From Flavobacteriales bacterium UBA6057 (GTDB lineage Bacteria; Bacteroidota; Bacteroidia; Flavobacteriales_G; Salibacteraceae), in NCBI GenBank assembly GCA_002428995.1, contig DIYJ01000003.1, forward strand, positions 142,452 to 206,451: a stretch of DNA of 64,000 nt, written 5' to 3'. The notes under the pieces are model-generated. The model had not been told where the DNA came from. It ran no database searches and was given only the letters and a program-made list of their open reading frames with translations. Both the position numbers and the translations under genes were made by a program. Positions within the stretch are counted from its first letter, which is position 1, and the number at the start of each line of letters is the position of its first letter. Of this stretch, positions 60,313-64,000 are shown piece by piece.

Positions 60313-60951
60313 GATGGGAGATGGTCAGCACTATCTATTTTCCTGTTTCAGACTTTTTGAGAACTCTTCGGTATTGTCCACATCACGGGCGCATCGCACC
60401 CGATTACACGCTCCATGGAATGTTCCTTGTCGCGTTACCTTTTACAGTCAATGATTTCAGCCGGAGCTAGAGGGCAGGATCTGACACCACGGAATGCTTC
60501 ATCATTCTGGTGGCGGTAACCTGTTCCTGAGTTCTTGATTCTGCTCTTGGTGTTATGAGGTGATCACCGGAGGTAGGGATGGCAGAACGTTGGGGATCAA
60601 ACTTCCTCACAGGCTGTGAATCCAGCGAGGTGCTGGATACGATTGTTGTGCGGATGAAATGATCGAAACTCATAGAATCATTGACATATCTACAAGACAA
60701 TGATGCTTGGATTGCTCATCTTGAACAATCTCCAATTCATGAGCAGGGAAAAAAAAGCAATGAATGAGACCTGCCGTTTAACGAAGGATACTTCAATAGA
60801 GAGAATGAGAAGAAGGCAGAGTGATGTCCAACATTGGATGGCTCGTCATCTGGCTTTGTCCGCCATTGTTCAGCACATGGGTGCTTCTGCGCTTACTTAC
60901 GATTTGTTTCTAGGAAGGAAATAGACACAGACGTTTAAGTCTGTTCACGTC
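60313..60951. other. Intergenic stretch upstream of the split-RHS operon
   Basis: These 640 bases contain the promoter region of the minus-strand RHS operon and the 3' side of the glutaredoxin gene. One short plus-strand frame (60739-60924) is the only possible gene. No clear -7 box could be fixed. A 6-bp ACAGAC/GTCTGT hairpin at 60926-60945 may end the glutaredoxin transcript. Confidence 0.4.
60739..60924 (+). CDS. Possible 61-residue basic peptide
   Basis: A frame from ATG 60739, or from ATG 60760 (MNETCRLTKDTSIERMRRRQ), encodes a basic helical peptide ending ALTYDLFLGRK. It runs against all nearby genes. Composition is compatible with a small DNA- or RNA-binding protein, but no family is recognised and the frame may be fortuitous. 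Confidence 0.25.
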   Translation: MSREKKAMNETCRLTKDTSIERMRRRQSDVQHWMARHLALSAIVQHMGASALTYDLFLGRK

Positions 60952-61203
60952 TCATTCAATCCCGTGCTTCTCAAGAAAAGCATCCAGCTCCTGGATGGTG
61001 GGGTTTTTCAAGTGTTCATCACCCACGATCACGGTCGGAAATTTGAGGACACCTTCATACCTGGCCTTCACGCGTTCAGCCGCAGCAGCATCGTCCTCCA
61101 CATCGTGATCGTCAAATTCGATCCATTGCGATTGCAGGTAGTTACGCAGCTTGGCCGACTTCAAACACCAGCTGGCTCCGTATAGCTCTAGTTTCTTTTC
61201 CAC
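60952..61203 (-). CDS. Monothiol-type glutaredoxin-like protein
   Basis: 83 residues with a thioredoxin fold of the glutaredoxin kind: LELYGASWCLKSAKLRNYL carries the active-site Cys13 (C-L-K-S, so only one thiol), then WIEFDDHDVEDD, FPTVIVGDEHLKNPT (cis-proline loop) and a final helix. The usual CPYC/CGFS site is altered to WCLKS. It overlaps the 3' end of the antiporter gene by 16 bases, so it is translationally coupled. It might link thiol state to antiporter activity, as glutathione does for Kef; that is inference. Confidence 0.75.
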   Translation of the reverse strand: MEKKLELYGASWCLKSAKLRNYLQSQWIEFDDHDVEDDAAAAERVKARYEGVLKFPTVIVGDEHLKNPTIQELDAFLEKHGIE

Positions 61204-62366
61204 AGTTTCAGAAGGGTTGGTTGCACTTTATCAGCGCTTAAAACGATGAAGGGCGTGAGGGACATCAGGATGATCGAAACTGCCAGAAAGATCTGATAGT
61301 TAGCCTCGCTGATGAGTTCATATTCCAGTCCGCTCTGCGCCAACACAAAGGAGAATTCACCGATCTGGGCGATCGAAAAGCCCACGGCTACGGCCGTCTT
61401 CCAATCGAGCTTCATCACTTTCACCGCCAGGATGCCGGCCGTGGCTTTCACCGCAAAGGCAAACAGGGTCCAGAAGATGATCCAGTGGTAATCGGTCAGG
61501 AAGATTTCATAGTTGAGCAGCATGCCCATGGAGATGAAGAAGAAGCTCATGAACACATAGCGGAACGGCAAAAAGCAGGAAATCGCCATGTGGTTGTAGT
61601 CCGTTTCTGCGATGATCAGCCCAGCAATGAATGCCCCAAGCGCCAGTGAAAGGCCCATCTGTTCGGTGAGCAGGGCAATGCCGGTGACCAGGAATACGGT
61701 GGCGATCAAAAAGACCTCCTGGCTGCGGACCTTCATCACCGTTTTCAGGAAATACGGGATGATGTAGCGCGCCAGCAAAAACGCAATGCCACCCATCAAA
61801 ACGAGTTTGCCCAGCAGCAAGCCCAGTGCGATCAACGGATCTTCTCCCTGGCCCGCCAGGATGGGGGTGAAGAGCATCAGCGGCACAATCATGATGTCCT
61901 GGAAGAGTAGCACAGCCAAAATGAATTTGCCGTGTGGGGAGGTGATTTTGTTGCTGTCCTGCAACACTTTCACAACAATGGCGGTACTACTAAGCGCATA
62001 CAGAAAGCCCCAGAATATGCTCTCTTCCACGCTCGGCCGCATCATCAACCAAATGAGTCCAGCGGTAAGGATGATGGTGAAGAAGACCTGCGCGGCTCCT
62101 CCTCCCAGCACGTATTTCTGGATCTTCTTCAGGTTTGAGAATGAGAATTCGAGGCCTACCGTAAAAAGCAGCAGAATGATGCCAATCTCAGCATAAACCT
62201 CCACTTCTTCCATGTCTGCGAAATAGCTGGTGGTGTTTGGGCTCAGCAGTACGCCAGTGATCAAGTAGCCTATGATGTACCTGATTTTGAGTAACCTGCA
62301 GATGATGATGACTGCGGTGGCTACTCCGAATAGGGCACAAATGTTAATCAGGATGTGGTGTTGCAC
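61188..62366 (-). CDS. Kef/CPA2-type cation:proton antiporter
   Basis: 392 residues, nearly all membrane helices (about 12). CPA2 features visible are IRYIIGYLITGVLLSPNT (second helix, with the unwinding motif), AEIGIILLLFTVGLEFSFSNLKK, ALSSTAIVVKVLQDSN, ILAVLLFQDIMIVPLMLF (FQD motif for cation/proton exchange) and LSLALGAFIAGLIIAETDY. It stops after the membrane part and lacks the RCK/TrkA-N nucleotide-binding domain of KefB/C. It should exchange K+ or Na+ for protons. A glutaredoxin-like gene overlaps its end. Confidence 0.85.
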   Translation of the reverse strand: MQHHILINICALFGVATAVIIICRLLKIRYIIGYLITGVLLSPNTTSYFADMEEVEVYAEIGIILLLFTVGLEFSFSNLKKIQKYVLGGGAAQVFFTIILTAGLIWLMMRPSVEESIFWGFLYALSSTAIVVKVLQDSNKITSPHGKFILAVLLFQDIMIVPLMLFTPILAGQGEDPLIALGLLLGKLVLMGGIAFLLARYIIPYFLKTVMKVRSQEVFLIATVFLVTGIALLTEQMGLSLALGAFIAGLIIAETDYNHMAISCFLPFRYVFMSFFFISMGMLLNYEIFLTDYHWIIFWTLFAFAVKATAGILAVKVMKLDWKTAVAVGFSIAQIGEFSFVLAQSGLEYELISEANYQIFLAVSIILMSLTPFIVLSADKVQPTLLKLWKRN

Positions 62367-62479
62367 GGTGGTTGTGTTTGCCTAATGACAGCCTATAACA
62401 CAGATGAGACATGAGTGTTTGCAAGAGACTCTGGCAAAAGAAGGAAAGATGAGAAATGAACCTCAGGGTACCGCCCGCC

Positions 62480-63871
62480 TCACCTGTGCTTACGAACCAC
62501 GACTTTTTCAATCGCAATGGTCTGACCAGACTGGTATAGTCGCGCGAAATAGATTCCTCCTGGCAAATCCCTACAAGGAACAGTAAAGAGATTCCCCGAT
62601 AGATTTTCAGCGGTTAACACGACCTGACCTTGACTATTGAGCATTTCAAAGCTTGCATTAGTCAGTGGTTGGTTACTCTTGACGTTGAATTGAGAAACAA
62701 TTGGATTGGGGTAGATGGTGACATGATCGTCCAGGAAATATTCGACTAATCCGATGGCATCCTCTTCCTCCTGACCGTAGATGTAAATAGAATCAGCAAA
62801 TCTCGGAGCAGAATACATAAAACCACCTGTGCGATCAAAGCACTTCTTGCCGTAGTATCTCTGCTTGTCTGAAAAAGCTCCTACTTCTGTGACGTTACCT
62901 GTAAGGCTGTCTACCTGATAGAATATCATGTCTCCGTCTCCAACACTCCCCGGACCATTGCTGATGCATATCCACTGTTTGTCATCAGTCATGCTCATGT
63001 ATTGCGAGCGTATGGTGTTTTGTTCTGTTTGAATGACCGTCAATGAGTCTGTAACGGTGTCCCTAGAGAGTACCACTAAAGCTCCGGAACCCAGAGCGTT
63101 TGTTAGCGTGTAAATGAATCGGCTGTCATGGCTGCGCTCACTTTCCTTTGAAAAGGTGAGGCCTGGGTTCACATTATTAGAGCCGGTTATAACACTTTTA
63201 AACGTCAACAAACCTGTAGTATCATCCCGTTCATATACACTGACACTGCTGCCTCCAGTGATAAACAAGAGTCGGTCATCGTCACCCATCAGCAATGAGA
63301 TGTCACTTCCAATTCCAGGTGAGAAGTTTACGTTATTCAGGGTATCGATGATGGATAGGGTATCCGTCTGCGCGTCCCGCTCAAACATAAAAATGTTGTT
63401 TCCTCCAGCCAGATAGACATGTCTTCCATCACTTGTGGTTACGAAGTTGTTATGGTCTCCAATAAACACATCTCTCATGATGGTTTGATAGGGCGACAGT
63501 AACCCCGTGACCGTATCGCGTGCCAGGGTGTAGACAAAAAACGTAGTAGCGGCATAGAGGTACATGCCGTCAGGACTGAGGCTGATCGCGCCTACACTGT
63601 AAAGGGTGTTTCCACCGACTATGATGCTGACACTGTCAACAGTATCAACCGTCTGAATATGCGTTAGCTGACCATTCACCATGTTTCGGGAATGGACTTG
63701 GATTTCGTTAAAGGTAACAACGTATGCGAACTTGTTGTCATCGCTGATCAGCACATCTATTGCGTCCGTGGAATTTGTAGAAGCAACGTCAGCATAGTTG
63801 AACTGAGCATGTGCGTAGCACGAAGTGAGCAACAAAGCGATACAGGCTATATCTCGTAGTGAATAGTTCAT
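62480..63871 (-). CDS. Secreted beta-propeller protein with T9SS sorting domain
   Basis: 463 residues with signal peptide (IACIALLLTSCYAHAQ). Repeated units of the form ISPDGMYLYAAT..VYTLARDTVTGLLSPYQTI, VSVYERDDTTGLLTFKSV and LVVLSRDTVTDSLTVIQ indicate a lactonase/YVTN-type seven-bladed propeller. The end is a type A sorting domain (VTIYPNPIVSQFNVKS ... LPGGIYFARLYQSGQTIAIEKVVV). It should be on the cell surface or released; its ligand is unknown. It is a single gene upstream of the antiporter, same strand, 113 bases apart. Confidence 0.8.
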   Translation of the reverse strand: MNYSLRDIACIALLLTSCYAHAQFNYADVASTNSTDAIDVLISDDNKFAYVVTFNEIQVHSRNMVNGQLTHIQTVDTVDSVSIIVGGNTLYSVGAISLSPDGMYLYAATTFFVYTLARDTVTGLLSPYQTIMRDVFIGDHNNFVTTSDGRHVYLAGGNNIFMFERDAQTDTLSIIDTLNNVNFSPGIGSDISLLMGDDDRLLFITGGSSVSVYERDDTTGLLTFKSVITGSNNVNPGLTFSKESERSHDSRFIYTLTNALGSGALVVLSRDTVTDSLTVIQTEQNTIRSQYMSMTDDKQWICISNGPGSVGDGDMIFYQVDSLTGNVTEVGAFSDKQRYYGKKCFDRTGGFMYSAPRFADSIYIYGQEEEDAIGLVEYFLDDHVTIYPNPIVSQFNVKSNQPLTNASFEMLNSQGQVVLTAENLSGNLFTVPCRDLPGGIYFARLYQSGQTIAIEKVVVRKHR

Positions 63872-64000
63872 AGGTAGATGCCAAGACGAGCAGTGAGTTT
63901 AGAAAGCAAGTCGAGACGTGTTTTTTAATTATGAGCGGTGCGCATGGTCGTACACCAACACTTTGATTTCAATGCCTGCGGTAACACTGCGGCTTTAATT

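Noticed and set aside
60467..60700. 77-residue minus-strand frame upstream of the split-RHS operon
   Set aside because: The frame is rich in Ser, Thr and Arg without pattern, lies in the likely promoter region, and has no start-site support.
63872..64000. Possible gene fragment at the right edge
   Set aside because: Frames on both strands are short and interrupted; one minus-strand stretch reads smoothly but has a stop at the window edge and no start.

Overview
The window looks like a chromosome segment of a marine-type Bacteroidota, most likely Flavobacteriales. Several very long secreted proteins end in the type IX secretion (T9SS) type A sorting domain (YPNP start, G-x-Y near the end). 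There are SprB-type and kelch repeats, Bacteroidota RHS proteins, and two -7 promoter boxes of the TAnnTTTG kind. Base composition is close to half G+C. I see no rRNA and no CRISPR array. The genus cannot be named from this sequence.

Layout. 1-3900: accessory DNA with a tandem-HTH repressor-like gene divergent from a run of small plus-strand genes (LuxR-like HTH, a membrane peptide, a resolvase-fold protein without its serine). 3874-12305 (minus): a polymorphic-toxin operon with a small secreted partner, a 2059-residue SpvB/RHS protein ending in a WHH-type HNH nuclease, a SUKH immunity protein and three more immunity-like genes, two of them paralogues. 12460-16407 (minus): a secreted propeller protein, a small cytoplasmic protein and a TPR/HTH membrane regulator that overlaps a 99-residue gene. 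16800-21570: an integrated element (ArdA antirestriction, RadC-like JAMM protein, excisionase-like protein, tyrosine recombinase) abutting the 3' end of tRNA-Arg(UCU). That tRNA gene is preceded by two rearranged tRNA-like copies behind one promoter.

21955-31404 (minus): a 3149-residue surface protein of about 18 kelch units and 22 SprB repeats. 31652-35865 (minus): an ankyrin / DUF2271 / PepSY-flavoreductase operon, probably for ferric-siderophore reduction, with a palindromic operator at its head. 35973-38339: a penicillin-acylase-family hydrolase. 38476-45354: a 2292-residue thrombospondin-type-3 repeat protein. 45714-60312 (minus): a three-gene split-RHS module, made of a 2019-residue shell-like protein, a LolA-like lipoprotein and a 2586-residue RHS protein with a zincin-like HEVTH tip and no visible immunity gene. 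60952-63871: a glutaredoxin-like protein, a Kef-type antiporter and another T9SS-sorted propeller protein.

Overall, the five largest genes (about 36 kb) encode secreted, repeat-rich proteins for adhesion or contact-dependent competition. The accessory DNA around the integrase and the two RHS loci are where unusual biology is most likely.
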